A DNA stretch of 64,000 nt. Origin: Pollenia angustigena (Eukaryota > Arthropoda > Insecta > Diptera > Polleniidae). Numbering within the stretch: position 1 is the stretch's first letter; the number at the start of each line of letters is the position of its first letter. The DNA is taken from assembly GCA_930367215.1 (NCBI GenBank), contig OV884056.1, positions 323,112,709 through 323,176,708 on the forward strand. Reading direction: 5' to 3'. Positions 1 to 10,847 of the stretch are shown here, piece after piece. The notes beneath the pieces were generated by a model. The model was not told the DNA's origin. It saw only the letters and a program-made list of their open reading frames with translations, and searched no databases. Both the position numbers and the translations under genes were made by a program.

Positions 1-2185
1 TTTTCATCTTTGCTCAAGCAGTCGTGTCTCATTCCAGCACTCAGTTCCTATTTACGAAACGATTCCGTACTCGATATAACCCGACACATTCCGCTTTATC
101 GTGCCATACTGCAACTATTACGTGCAATATCACTTTCGCACGAATTGATTTCATTGCTTCAGCCACAAAGTTCAGGTGAAAGTTCACCATCCATAGCAGA
201 ATTGTTGTCCAATATGAAGACCTGTGTTGACACGTATGCAAAGCGCTTAAAGTAGGTTATATTTTTTAAATATCTATTCAACGATTTTTTGCCAATTGTG
301 AGGTTGTTTGTATTCTTTTTGTTGTTATGTTGTAGATTAAATAAGAAATCAAACATTAAAGGGCAAACGCAACAAGTAACTGTCAATATTGATGATGGCG
401 ACGACGAGGGCTTAGCACTTCTAATACCTGATATTCAAGAGACCACAGTGCTTGTTCAGAAAACTACTAAAAGGACAGATCAGCAACACCAAAGTCAGTT
501 GTCTCTAACAAATGAGGGAGGCGGCATCGTTAGTGATATTGAACGTATACCACATGTAAAATCTATTGAAGAACGTTACTTGGAGGTAATGAAAAAATTA
601 CAGTTCGATACATTTGACATGATTGTGGAAGCAGAAAACAATGGTTACCGTTTCGTAGTGTCGCACCATTTTGAAAAGATGGTTCGAATGGCAGGTGATC
701 GATATCACCCCTCTCGCGTCAAACGACTGGCCCAAGAAGCGGTGACACTTTCAACAAGTTTGCCTCTATCTTATAGCAGTTCCGTTTTCGTACGTTGTGA
801 TACAGATCGTCTTGATGTTATGAAGGTATGTTGGATACATATTTATTTTTCCTATTCCTAGTTGTGTAGTTCTAAAATAAAATTTATTTTATTTTTAGGT
901 GCTTATAACGGGTCCCGCTGACACGCCATATGCTAATGGATGCTTTGAATTTGATGTCTTCTTCCCACCAGATTATCCGAATTTGCCAATGCTCATTAAT
1001 CTTGAAACAACTGGCCGACATTCTGTACGTTTTAATCCCAATTTATATAATGATGGGAAGGTTTGCTTATCAGTTCTAAATACATGGCATGGTCGACCGG
1101 AAGAGAAGTGGAATGCCCAAACATCCAGTTTCCTTCAGGTGCTTGTGTCCATACAATCACTAATACTTGTGCCCGAGCCGTATTTTAATGAGCCAGGATT
1201 TGAGCGCAGTCGGGGTACACCCAGTGGAACACACTCATCTCGTGAATACAATAGCAATATATATCAAGCGTGTGTCCGTTGGGCAATGTTGGAACAAATA
1301 CGAAATCCTAGTCCCTGTTTCAAAGATGTAAGTGTTATAAATGGTTTTTGGCAATACATTTAATTTTTATTTTTTGCACATCTGTATTTAAAATTAAAGG
1401 TAATCCACACTCATTTTTGGCTTAAACGAAATGAAATTTGTGCCCAAATAGAAAATTGGATTGAGGAGCTTTGTAAGCCTCAATATAATGAACGCAGCAG
1501 TCGGACAATTTCTTTCAATTCAATGGTCCTAAGACGTCAGTATCGTCACTTACGAGAGGAATTAGCCAAACTTAAAGTTCCAGAAGGATTAAATGACTTG
1601 GATGCTCCATTTAATCCTAATGTCACGTTGCCAGCAATGAATGAAAGTGGTACGATCAGCAACAACAACAGCAGTGGCACAATTGCAATTACAAAATCAA
1701 ACCCTGAAATGGCTACCTCAGATACTACAACAACAGATGCAACTGTGGGCATCAGTTCTGGTGGAAATATCCTAGCTCAAACTACACAGGCATCTGGCAT
1801 ATTGGAAATCTCAGCATCAGAAACAAATATTCACCAAGAGAAAGAAAGTCAGTCGCTAGGAACAACTACATTTACTCCACTAGAGATAAATACGAATCAA
1901 CCTTTCTTAAATTGCAACATTGATGATGACAACGACGACTCGCCAACAATTCCATCTATGTCGACAATGCCATCAAATACTAAAGATAAAGCTGTGGCCG
2001 ACGAAGTGCCAATTTTATTAAACAACATAGAGGTTGGCGAAAACGAAGGCGACGGTGAAGATGATGTTATTGTTACTGAGGGTGACGAATTAGATGTCAG
2101 TGATTATAAATGTAACACCGTTGATGAACTAATGGAACAATTATTTTTTGATAACTCAGAAAATGCTATGCACTACGACGATTGA
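1..2185 (+). CDS. Bruce: Bruce/BIRC6, 3'-terminal four coding exons (5' partial)
   Basis: Giant BIR-repeat ubiquitin-conjugating enzyme, a hybrid E2/E3 that restrains caspases and apoptosis; only its C-terminal 651 residues are here. Coding exons: 1-251 (open at the window edge), 336-825, 899-1327 and 1400-2185; introns 252-335, 826-898, 1328-1399 all have GT...AG ends (donors GTAGGT, GTATGT, GTAAGT, GTAATC is exon start). The reading frame joins without stops. The UBC fold begins late in exon 2 ([17 protein letters not shown]) and fills exon 3: [22 protein letters not shown] core, NPN in place of the usual HPN motif (as in BIRC6), and catalytic Cys in [16 protein letters not shown], encoded at 1064-1066. 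Exon 4 adds a polar Ser/Thr/Asn/Asp-rich tail ending at TGA 2183-2185. The BIR domain lies upstream, outside the window. Exon boundaries are inferred from consensus and frame. Identification is from remembered family features and is firm. Confidence 0.95.
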
Positions 2186-2251
2186 ATTTAAATTTAATCT
2201 TGTATATTATCTGGCCTGTCTTCTTGTTTGTGCTTAAAGAGAAACAATTCA

Positions 2252-2257
2252 AATAAA
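2252..2257 (+). terminator. Poly(A) signal of Bruce
   Basis: AATAAA about 67 bases after the Bruce stop codon, followed by an A run. It is the first canonical hexamer downstream and is suitably placed for a short 3' UTR; further AATAAA-like motifs occur in the AT-rich DNA beyond, so alternative ends are possible. Confidence 0.5.
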
Positions 2258-3230
2258 AAAAAAAAAACACCTTTTATATTAAGGAATCACACACAAATAC
2301 ACGTGTTAATTCATACTGTTGCCTCTAGGTATTTTGCGTGCGCGTTTTTTATGTAATATTTAATTTTTGTATGGATATAGTTTTTTAATATACACATTTA
2401 TCTGAAGTGAGGAAAATAATGCTGCAACAATATACATAATTAATATAAAATATATACATACATACATATTTAAAAAATAAAATAAAAAAAACAAACAATA
2501 TAAGAAAAAATACTTTGATTTGACCGAAATTATAATAAATATGAATAAAATAATGTTTTTCCATCACTTAATAATAATCTATTCTTAACTTCATATCAAA
2601 TTATTTAGCAATAATGACAATGAAAACTTATTTAATGTACACAGAGATTTTGTTCATTCCGGTATTTGAAGGGATATAAGCAGTGATGTTTGAAATGTAA
2701 ATTGTGTATTGTATTAGTGAATACAAAGACAAGTATTCTTAAAAATAATGTGTAAGCATCCGCCGCATGTGCCCTCGTCGCTTGAATGTTGACGACTAAA
2801 TTGTGTACTATCGGTGACTCAATGAAAGAGCGTAAGAATGCGTGCGAAGAATGTGTGTGAATTAATTTCCACAATTGTGGTATGGGTTGGGCATCAATAA
2901 TATAAAGCTTTATTCTTATTTTTTATTGGTATAAATTTATTGAACAACCTAAAGCTTAGTCTGGATGATATAAGTATTGAATAAGCAAATATGCATTTAA
3001 ATCTGCCATCGGCAACCTATACTATTACATTTTGCGATTATATGCGTTGTACGAATTTTACATATGTTGTTGTTAATGTTGTTAAATTCTCTGCAATGTG
3101 TGTGCACATGTACGTAATAAAAGAGCATACAAGAGAATAAAAGAGAAAAGAGAAAACGCGGCGCCCTGATTTTGCCGATGGCAGATTTAAATGACAACAA
3201 ATGCCTCTTGACGATATGCTGAAAGTAGCA
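2258..3230. other. AT-rich intergenic DNA, no gene seen
   Basis: Simple AT-rich sequence after Bruce. Short open frames on both strands lack recognisable domains, codon bias or splice context. No TIR or LTR was found. Confidence 0.6.
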
Positions 3231-3232
3231 TT

Positions 3233-3377
3233 TTTTTAAATTCAACAAACTTTTTCCCCTAAGCTAATTCTGCGAAACTCTACGCTTGTATTCAGGAAAC
3301 CAGAGTCTCTGGCGGGAATCGAACCCTTTCCCCGCACTGATAGACTAGCCCACTGTCAGATAGCCGACCGGGGCACA
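3233..3377 (-). mobile_element. tRNA-type SINE, family 1, copy A
   Basis: Read on the minus strand this shows a tRNA-like head: a pol III B box GGTTCGATTCC (plus-strand 3315-3325) and, upstream of it, a CGGCTATCTGACAGTGGGC stretch resembling a weak A box. It then runs CCAGAGACTCTGGTTTC... to an A-rich tail at 3233-3245. Copy B at 14202-14345 matches it throughout, including the internal CAGAGACTCTGG palindrome, so it is dispersed. No clear TSD was found. A decayed tRNA pseudogene is the alternative, but two copies with the same non-tRNA 3' part argue for a SINE. Confidence 0.6.
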
Positions 3378-3565
3378 TATGATTTAGCACACACAACTCC
3401 ACCCCAACTGTGCAAGACTTACAGTGAGCCAATGGAAGGCGTTACCATCGAATGTTTCACAATCTCTGTCTGTATACTTTCGCAAGCATCGCACGATATT
3501 AAGCCTTATCTATCGCAGTCCTCCATACCACAACCTGGTAAAACAGAGTCGACTTAAATACAGCC

Positions 3566-4155
3566 TCAAAGATTCAATTGAAACACCATTACCCAGCTCC
3601 TGCCGATTGCACCCCTGCACGCATATATAGCAACTATTGCCCTTTCCACTCTCATCCGGACATTCAGTCCCCATGACAGTCTACTATTCAGAACCACAAC
3701 CAGATATTTAGCGCCATTAGATATCTGAAGGTCAGTTCCATTCAACTGCGGAAGTCTGAAGCTCTCGATCCTATACTTCCACGTGAAGGGTGCGAGTTCC
3801 ATTTTAGACGGATAACCACCTAGTCCACAACTAGGTGGTGGTACCTTTAACACAGCCTCCGAAGCATCGTTTGCATATGCCTTAGTTTTAATCCCCATGT
3901 CATCCATCTTCGTTAACATGGTATTCAAAGGGTAGTTCCTCTGTATTGAGGATAGCACTCGTAGTGCCCCTGTTCGCCAGTCTTTGAACACTGGTCTCAC
4001 ATGTCGCAGAACAAATAACTCTATTCCTAAGTAGATTGTCTACGAACCTACATATGCCGTCAATTATTCCCAGAAATTCATGGATGTCTCGATGGAGTCC
4101 GGATTATCGTTGTTGAAGGCTCCCTCAATATCGAGAAAGACCACGAGTAAATTCG
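3566..4155 (-). pseudogene. Non-LTR retrotransposon (LINE) reverse-transcriptase fragment
   Basis: Minus-strand conceptual translation gives VVFLDIEGAFNN (RT motif A) near 4150-4110 and, after a frameshift, a 144-residue open stretch with GIKTKAYANDASEAVL. That stretch matches RT motif C, but the usual YADD is YAND, so the catalytic Asp pair is broken. It continues with a KYL(V)VVLNSRLSW...RAIVAIYACRGAIGRSW thumb region typical of dipteran Jockey/LOA/R1-like LINEs. Stops and shifts separate the parts. Upstream (endonuclease) sequence of similar orientation lies at 9375-9640, so both may be one LINE split by later insertions. Confidence 0.8.
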
Positions 4156-5105
4156 AGCGATAACTATGAAAGTGAAGAGCCGTCACAACAGGGGTGGTTA
4201 CCGCGTATTTCGATTCGAAAGAAATAATTTACGAGTTCGAACAATTTCTACTGTGAATTTCGATTTTCGTACTATTTGTTTCGAATGAATGGAATTAACA
4301 ACTTCCATACCTTTTCGAAAACAAAAAGTACCTTTCGTAACGGCAATTCTCTATTACGAACAATAAAAATCCCTTTCAACAAAGCTAGCTTTCCCTCACC
4401 AATAAATCTCAGTGTATTTATCAAATATGAAAAATTGGGAACTAAGCACGTCATACAGAAATCTTTTTAATAATAAATTTTGTTTTCCCAAAAATAACTT
4501 TGATAATATACTTGCATGTGCCCGTGCAAAAAACTGAACTGGCAAATTGGTTTTTTTTTGTTGTTTTCTTGAGTGGAAAGGAGGCAAGACTAATCGGTCC
4601 CTAATCCTTCGGCCTAGTGTGGGAAGTCTTCCCCCCTACAAATGGTCCAGCACACAGGTACATAAGAATGGCTCTTGCATTCCCAGTATATAGCCATTAG
4701 CCAGGGAGTTATCAAGGTTGAATTCCTTTGAAGGTCAGCAAGAATTAAACCTTTAAAGTCTGGAGATTTATATGGAAAAACTATAGATAGCCCACTTTAT
4801 CTTATCATAGTCCATTGGAATGGATGTATGAATGGGTATCGACACACAACTGTGATCCCGCAAGCTTCATTGGGAATTTCCAGGAAAGTGAGTATCAATA
4901 AGCGCCTCGAGCGTCTTGACTATTTATATATTAGCAACCATTCGATTTTTTGATAAAGGTCGGGACAACAGCGCTAGAAGCCATTTTTTTTGACGTAAAC
5001 GGTTCGTCTTAGAGGATTCCTCCACGCCGCTATAGAAGTTCCTCGAAGCATTCCTTTTCGCCGATCTAACTAAACTTTTGAACCTATACAATGATTATCT
5101 ATAGT
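4156..5105. other. Unassigned AT-rich DNA
   Basis: No coding signal recognised. At 4190-4200 the string AGGGGTGGTTACC resembles the right end of the CACCCC-type MITEs described elsewhere in this window, but no matching left end was found. 4560-4760 may be a LINE 3' region on the minus strand, given an A-run on that strand at 4545-4560; this is weak. Confidence 0.4.
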
Positions 5106-5167
5106 TGGTATCGGTGTTGCCGATACCGAAATAACGGTATTACCGGATAAAATCAAATACCGAGATA
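5106..5167. repeat. GGTATTACCG-type degenerate palindromic repeat, left part
   Basis: Dense short palindromes built on CCGATACCG / CGGTATTACCGG. The same motif cluster resumes directly on the other side of the Transib element, at 9225-9375, so the transposon landed inside this repeat. Confidence 0.6.
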
Positions 5168-5172
5168 CGGCG

Positions 5173-5211
5173 CACACTGGTTCATATTTTGAGAAGGCGG
5201 CCAAAATTATT
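5173..5211 (+). repeat. Transib left TIR, 23-RSS-like
   Basis: Heptamer-like CACACTG (5173-5179), a 23-base spacer (5180-5202), then an A-rich nonamer-like AAAATTATT (5203-5211). Transib ends are the accepted ancestors of V(D)J recombination signals; the layout here matches a 23-spacer signal. Confidence 0.75.
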
Positions 5212-6519
5212 TTTTTTATGTTCTCCGATTTTAAAATTTTTTTATTCATGTGAAAGTAAATACTAGTGAACCTCGGGAGCCAAAAAATTTCAACCCTATT
5301 TCAACTATTTCATTGAGAACAGGGTGGTCCAAAATGGACTTTCTCAATATTTGGTTATAGTTTTGAATTTCTGAGTAAATTTTTGAAGTTGAAATGCTCA
5401 TAACTTTTTTGTTTTTTAAGATTTTTTGATAGAATAAGTTTTGTGATTTAGTTTATTTTATTAGCTACACGTGGTTTAAAGCATTAAACTCTGCGACCTC
5501 TAGAACTATTTAATTTATTTTTTTTTTAATGTCAAAATTTCTCGGAAATTTCCTACTTTATAGAGCATAAGTCCTGCCCGTCAAAACGCGTCAAAAAAAA
5601 AATCTATACTCTCTTGTAGTCCAGAATCTAACCTACATTTCTATACCCCATTGTACACACGTCTGGATACGACCTTGCGAACTACAGCAATTTCTGTGAC
5701 CCAAGGTAAGATATTCGGTTAAAAAAATAAGTCCTGCAAGGAAACATTACTGAAATTAAAGAAGATGAGTCTTAAAGAATTTTCGACAAATAAAGCAGTT
5801 CAGGCCACATAAATTATCTAGCACGTCAGGTTATCAATTAATTTGGATAAGGTAAAGGTATTGCCATTGTTATGAACTTATTGTGGGTGAACGGATGCTG
5901 CAAGACGAATAGGCGACATAAATAGACTAACACGTTAGATTTCTGAGTAAATTAAAAGATTAAACATTAGTAAACAGCCGCAACATAAACTACATAGTTT
6001 AATTACCTGAAAATTGCAACTTAATTTAAAAAAAATGGAAGAGCAGGTAAATGGTAAAAAAACCAGCACGCAGTTATATTTTACGTGAAAATTACCTACA
6101 TGTTACCTGTTAATTTATTGCCGGTATGTTATTCTTTTAAAAAGTGTGAAAACAGGGGTTTTTTATGTTTCAAAGAAATGCTAATAAAAGATTAAATTTG
6201 TATTTAAAAAAGGGTTTTTATGTTTCAAAGAAGTTGTAACAAAAGATCATTTAAAAAAACTTCTATCAAGAGTATAAAAATGCATGCATTCATAATTTTA
6301 CCTTCATTATTGTTTAAACAATGGCTAAGTTCAGTTATAAAGTTCTCGCAAATATATATTTTCAACAGAAAGATGAAAAAGATTTTGTATTACACATAAT
6401 GAATAATCCATTCTTTTAATTATGCAACGAACAAGAAATCAAAATACATAAGATAAAAATTTTTCATTTACATTAAGAAAACGGTACCTTAAATGTTCTA
6501 GAAACAAGAAAAAGTTTTA

Positions 6520-7499
6520 CTTACGCAACGAAAAATGGCTAACAAATGATTTGATTTTTTTTACACTTGATGCTGACTGTTTAAAAAAACTTAAAAATTG
6601 CAGCATCACTTTATTTTCTAAATGGGGATGTGATGGAAGCTCTGGTCAGAAACAATACAAGCAATGTTATTCAGAAAACTCATCTGATGCTAACTTATTC
6701 ATGGTATCTTTAGTTCCATTACGTTTAAGAAAAACTTATATTGGCTAAGAGCCGTCAACCAGTAGAGTTACAATATTTAAATTTGATGACCAATACATTG
6801 AAATTAATTTTCAAATGTTCCTTACAATGATCGATGGAAAAGTTGCACAAGCATTAACCGAAACAAAGTCTTCGTCAAGCTGTACCATATGCCAAAAGAC
6901 ATCAAGTCAATTAAGCCAACCCCCATCACAAGACAATAGTTTCAATGAAGCATACGAATTTGGAATGTCCCCTCTTCATACCAGAATTCGTTTTATGGAG
7001 CATATTCTTAAATTGGGCTATGATTTGGAATTTGGCCCGTTAGGCGAAACAGTGAGAAAAAACAAAGAAAATGTGGAAAAAGGAAGCAAACAAAAAAACT
7101 AATTCAAGAAAAATACCTTTACCTAGGCCTTATAACTGATCAGCCAAAACAAGGAGAAGGATATTCAAATGATGAAAACACTGCAAGGAGATTCTTTTCC
7201 GATCCAGAAACTGCACCATCTATCACAGGAGTACATTTTGAATTAATTAGACGATTCCAGATCATTTTACAAGTTATATCACGTAGCAGAAAGATAAATG
7301 CAAAAAAATTTGGCCAGTATGCAAATGAAACAGCAATTCTTTATAACAAAAAATACTCTTGGAGACATATGCCAACCACAGTTCATAAAATTTTATACCA
7401 TGGGGAACAAATAGTTCAACACAATATGCTACCAGTTGGAGATCTATCTGAAGAAGCGCAAGAAAAAAGGAACAAAGACTACAGATTCTTCCGCGAGCA
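6520..7499 (+). pseudogene. Transib transposase (RAG1-core-like), broken
   Basis: Translation in order gives: WGCDGSSGQKQYKQ (candidate first catalytic Asp, about 6625-6665); SLVPLRLRK, then an in-frame TAA at 6746; the same frame resumes with FLTMIDGKVAQALTE, CTICQK and SPLHTRIRFMEHILKLGY. A frameshift near 7095 leads to YLGLITDQPKQGEG, then NDENTARRFFSDPE, SITGVHFELIRRFQIIL, WRHMPTTVHKIL and SEEAQEKRNKDYRFFREH, where the third acidic residue would lie. These blocks and their order are those of Transib transposases and the RAG1 catalytic core. The gene stops at 7499, where a Helitron entered the FREH codons; downstream continuation was not found. The N-terminal part before 6520 is not recognisable. 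Confidence 0.88.
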
Positions 7500-8021
7500 T
7501 CTATATATATAAAAATGAAAAATGTTTGTATGTTTGTTTGTTTGTTTGTTGGCTTATAGACTCCGAAACTACTGAACTGATTTTCCTGAAATGTTTAAAG
7601 TAACATCACGTGAGCCCTAAAAATAAAATAGGCTACTTATTTTTTTGATAGGGACAGGGGAATTGGTACCCCCCATAGGATGCCAATATTAATTATCGCA
7701 TATCTTAAGAGCCGCTTGACGCATTTTGCTGAACTTTTTGTAGTAGGATCTTCTGAGCCCCAAAATTGAAATAAAATTGCAGCGGGGGAAGTAGTACCCC
7801 CATAGTACGCCAATGTTTAATATCGCATATCTTAAGAACTGTTATAGTAAGAATGTTCAAACTTTGTAGAAGTCACTCTTATGGTATACCACACTTTTGA
7901 GAAAAAAATAAAGCGGGTAGGCGCAGGGGGGAAATACCTCCCATAGGATGTATATATTAAATATCTCTCAACTCAAGAAGTGGTTAAAGAAGTGTAGCGA
8001 AGCGCACCGGGTTAAGCTAGT
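7500..8021 (+). mobile_element. Non-autonomous Helitron
   Basis: Starts with TCTATATATATAAAAATG after an A (7499) and ends with GCTAGT (8016-8021) before a T (8022), fitting Helitron 5'-TC...CTRRT-3' ends and insertion between A and T with no TSD. The 3' end is preceded by GAAGCGCACCGGGTTAA, the usual GC-rich pre-terminal stretch. A (GTTT)n run follows the 5' end. No helicase coding is present in its 522 bases. It sits in the transposase gene of the Transib element. Confidence 0.85.
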
Positions 8022-8090
8022 TAATATATATAAAAATAAAATACACATACATCTCAAACCAAAAATAAAAGTTGAATTACCTAAAATGTT

Positions 8091-8769
8091 CACCCCTATC
8101 GTGAATAACAAGTGAAATTTTTGTTCCCATGAAATTTTCATTCCCCTCGAAGGGAAAAAAGCAATCGTGAATCTCATGTGAAAAATTTTCCACGCTATCA
8201 GTTCCAGTGAATGTAAAAAAAGAAGAAAGATTAAAAAATATTAAAAATCCATGAAATTTTTGTTCAAAAATATATGTAAAAGTATATATTTTAAAGAAAA
8301 GTTAAAATAATAAAGCAAAATATTTAGTATTGGAGGGATAGTTTGATTACAATGTTAGTTTTTTGCACTTTTTAAATTTAATGTAGTAAAATATTTTCCA
8401 AAATTCTGCCACCAAGTCAATTGAAAGCTTCACAAATCCGCAGGCAATCGACCTGTTGTTTTGCATTTTGTTGAGCAATATATCGGTTTATGTCTAATTA
8501 ACTTATTAACCCTTAATATTCGATTTATAGGAGGAGCTACTTACATACATGTTCTGTTCCCTAGCAAAAATAAAGTGAGAAAATCTAAGGGAAATGTGAA
8601 CAAATTACGAGGGAAAAAATTTTTCACGATAAGGGGAAATTTTTCCCGTGAACAATTTTTCACGTTATTATTCTTCTTTGAATTACAATTTTTCATGGGA
8701 GTTGTTCATGATCGCAAATATGTGAAAAGGGGAAAAATTACGAGGGAAAAATTATTCACGATAGGGGTG
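8091..8769. mobile_element. MITE, TIR CACCCCTATCGTGAATAA, 3-bp TSD GTT
   Basis: The first 18 bases (CACCCCTATCGTGAATAA) recur inverted at 8752-8769. GTT flanks both ends (8088-8090, 8770-8772). The arms stay partly complementary for over 100 bases, with repeated TTTTTCACG-type motifs. No coding is recognised; the 139-codon open frame at 8461-8880 runs out of the element and is taken as chance. The superfamily is uncertain. Confidence 0.75.
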
Positions 8770-9180
8770 GTTATCGATAGCCAAGAATGCTATTATGGCA
8801 TTTTTCAAAATATTCCTTTTCAGTTTTATCCTTATAACAACTCGTCTCGTCCCAAAAAAAGCCAACCTTTGCCCCTGTGAATATTGGGACTAAAAAATTT
8901 ACAGGGGCCAAATATTGGCATTTTCTGACAGGATCTAAGTTCGACAATAAAAAAATAAGTATCAGTTGTAAAATACAAGAGAAATAATGATAAATTATAA
9001 AAAAATCATATTTGAAATATTCAACTTTTACACCGAAACTCAAAAAAAAAAAATGAAAATGCATTTGGAACTCCCCATAACTTTTGCTCCTATCAGTCAA
9101 ATTTTACGTTTTATAGTGCAAATTAAAGCCTAACGAGCAAAAAAAATCGCATAAAAAAGTACCGATCCAGTCAAAAGTTA

Positions 9181-9219
9181 TGGAATTTTGACCGCCTTCT
9201 CGTAAAATTTCCCACTGTG
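9181..9219 (-). repeat. Transib right TIR, 23-RSS-like
   Basis: Read on the minus strand: CACAGTG (9219-9213), identical to the consensus V(D)J heptamer; a 23-base spacer; then AAAATTCCA as the nonamer position. It shares GAGAAGGCGG with the left TIR at the same offset. Confidence 0.75.
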
Positions 9220-9224
9220 CGGCG

Positions 9225-9375
9225 TTGAGAATACCGGATTATTTTTTTAAATTTAACCACCCTTTATAATTATAATTGGAATTGGAATTATAATTGGAAA
9301 ATTGTTTTATTCTTGGTGCTTTGTATTCAATAAATATTACCGCAAATACCGAAAATACCGATAATATCGGTATTG
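9225..9375. repeat. GGTATTACCG-type palindromic repeat, right part
   Basis: Continues the repeat interrupted at 5167 by the Transib insertion: ATACCGGATT, then TACCGCAAATACCG and CCGATAATATCGG. The AT-rich middle contains TATAATTGGAAT repeats. Confidence 0.55.
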
Positions 9376-9640
9376 GAATCCCTACCCCCAGTATCTTCGA
9401 CCCCAGAATGGGACCCTTCTCCTTCTCGTCTCCTATTTATGAAAGCACTTGATCTTACAGACCTATGCCCCAAATTAAATTTCACATATCTACGATCAGA
9501 AAGCGAACAATCCACGGACACCGCCCAACTATCCATCATATAAAAGTCGTCAATGCTAACCAGAACATCACTTCTTTTTGCTACGATAAACGTAGGCTTG
9601 CAGCCCCTATTTACTATTCCTAAATTTCACAGTGCAACAG
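9375..9640 (-). pseudogene. LINE endonuclease-domain fragment
   Basis: Minus-strand translation includes VSIDDFYMMDSWAVSVDCSLSDRRYVKFNL, which resembles the final SDH(R)xI block of the apurinic-type endonuclease of Jockey/R1-like LINEs (W-x-V...SDHxxxxF). Here the catalytic His is replaced (SDRR). The frame runs into the GGTATTACCG repeat. Orientation and order fit the 5' side of the LINE whose RT is at 3566-4155. Confidence 0.55.
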
Positions 9641-10255
9641 CCAAAATTGGAGTGGTATACAGAACCCTCAAGGATTGTTTTTAGTTTAGTGCTAGATTTT
9701 TTTACACGCATTTGAACTTAGTGGTTTTGAAACACTGTCTAACAAAAAAAAATCATTATGAATTTGATAAAAAAATGCCTATTTATTTTTATTATTTTGG
9801 AAGGATGATGTATCTTACTATTTTTGGGGTCGAGAAATCCATCCACGCTAGATAACACTGTCATACAAACGTTTCTTGTAGAATTTCAGAGAAAAAACGA
9901 TGTTTTTTACTTTTTTTCTAGGCTACAAAATCAATTTGTGATGTTGCCTTCATTGTAAAACACATTTCTAATGTTTATCGTCAGTTTCCTCTTCATCGGT
10001 AGTACTCTTTTACCACCAGGATAAATCTCCTAACATAGAATCTAGTTTCTTCCCTGTATATGAAGTTAAGTGATACATACATACTTTTTTGTTTTATATT
10101 GAACTTACAACTTACAAAACTAAATTAAAAATTCACAGACTGACGTGGCAGATAACATATGGACTGGAGGTTGATCCATTGCCAAATCGATCCACTAAGA
10201 TGATAAAAATAAATGCTCGAAACATTTTAATTCATTTATACATATGAACTTTGAT
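9641..10255. other. Unassigned AT-rich DNA
   Basis: No domain, repeat end or RNA gene recognised. Confidence 0.5.
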
Positions 10256-10258
10256 GTA

Positions 10259-10560
10259 CTATGTTTTCTTCATATATATAAATTCCTTTTGTTCCTTTAA
10301 GGAGCACAGGGCCTTAACGATTGGGTTCCATTCTTGTTTATCTGTTGCTACGATCTTCGGCTCGTTCCATGTTTTGTTGACTTTTGCTACTTCGATGTCT
10401 AGTTGTCGACGCCAGGTGTGGGTCGGCTGACCTTGCCTGCGGCTGTCTTGGGAATTCCAGTCTATTGCGTTTTTGGTGATGTCGGCTTGAGATCTTCGCA
10501 ATTGACATATGCCTACGTGGTATCTCGCTCACTTATACAACTCATAGCCATGAACCTTCT
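10259..10560 (-). pseudogene. RTE-type LINE C-terminal fragment
   Basis: An open frame on the minus strand gives RRSQADITKNAIDWN, then QGQPTHTWRR, and TWNEPKIVATDKQEW ending in ALCS. This is the ITxxALxWxP...GRPxxTWRR...TWxxxxxxAxDRxxW...ALC signature of the tail of RTE-like LINE reverse transcriptases in insects. Upstream coding (higher coordinates) is frameshifted. A different piece of a related RTE protein lies at 62225-62460. Confidence 0.75.
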
Positions 10561-10847
10561 CAAACCTCTAACGACTGAATGGCGAGCCTAAGTAGCGACG
10601 CTGAGCGTTCATTTACGCAAACCATCAGGATTACGTGACCCTGCCAGCATCAGCGCATTGTGGAGGTAGTCCTGGATGCTCGCTGGGGATCGCCCAAATC
10701 ACACCAAGAAGTCTTTGTTGCACTAAATCCTACTTGGTATCGAAAATAGCATTACTTTTAGCCACTTAGCTGAAGTATTTGTTTATCGGCTTTTAAGGAC
10801 GTTTATTCCCTGGTTGCTATTTAAAGACTTTATTACTATAAAATTAA

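Larger units (their letters stand above)
5173..9219 (+). mobile_element. Transib DNA transposon, complete ends, interior decayed
   Basis: Termini are CACACTG (5173-5179) and, inverted, CACAGTG (9213-9219), flanked by the 5-bp direct repeat CGGCG at 5168-5172 and 9220-9224. This fits the known Transib rules: CAC-initial ends and a CG-rich 5-bp TSD of CGNCG type. The TIRs continue for about 37 bases with GAGAAGGCGG in both. The interior holds a RAG1-like transposase relic (6520-7499), a Helitron (7500-8021) and a MITE (8091-8769). Removing these two insertions leaves about 2.8 kb, the usual size of an autonomous Transib. Superfamily assignment rests on three independent signs: ends, TSD and protein. 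Confidence 0.92.

Noticed and set aside
4190..4200. Right end of a CACCCC-type MITE
   Set aside because: No matching left end within several hundred bases; left as an orphan similarity.
8461..8880. 139-codon open frame
   Set aside because: Runs across the end of a MITE into flanking DNA; made of TTTTTCACG repeats and without domain or codon signal.
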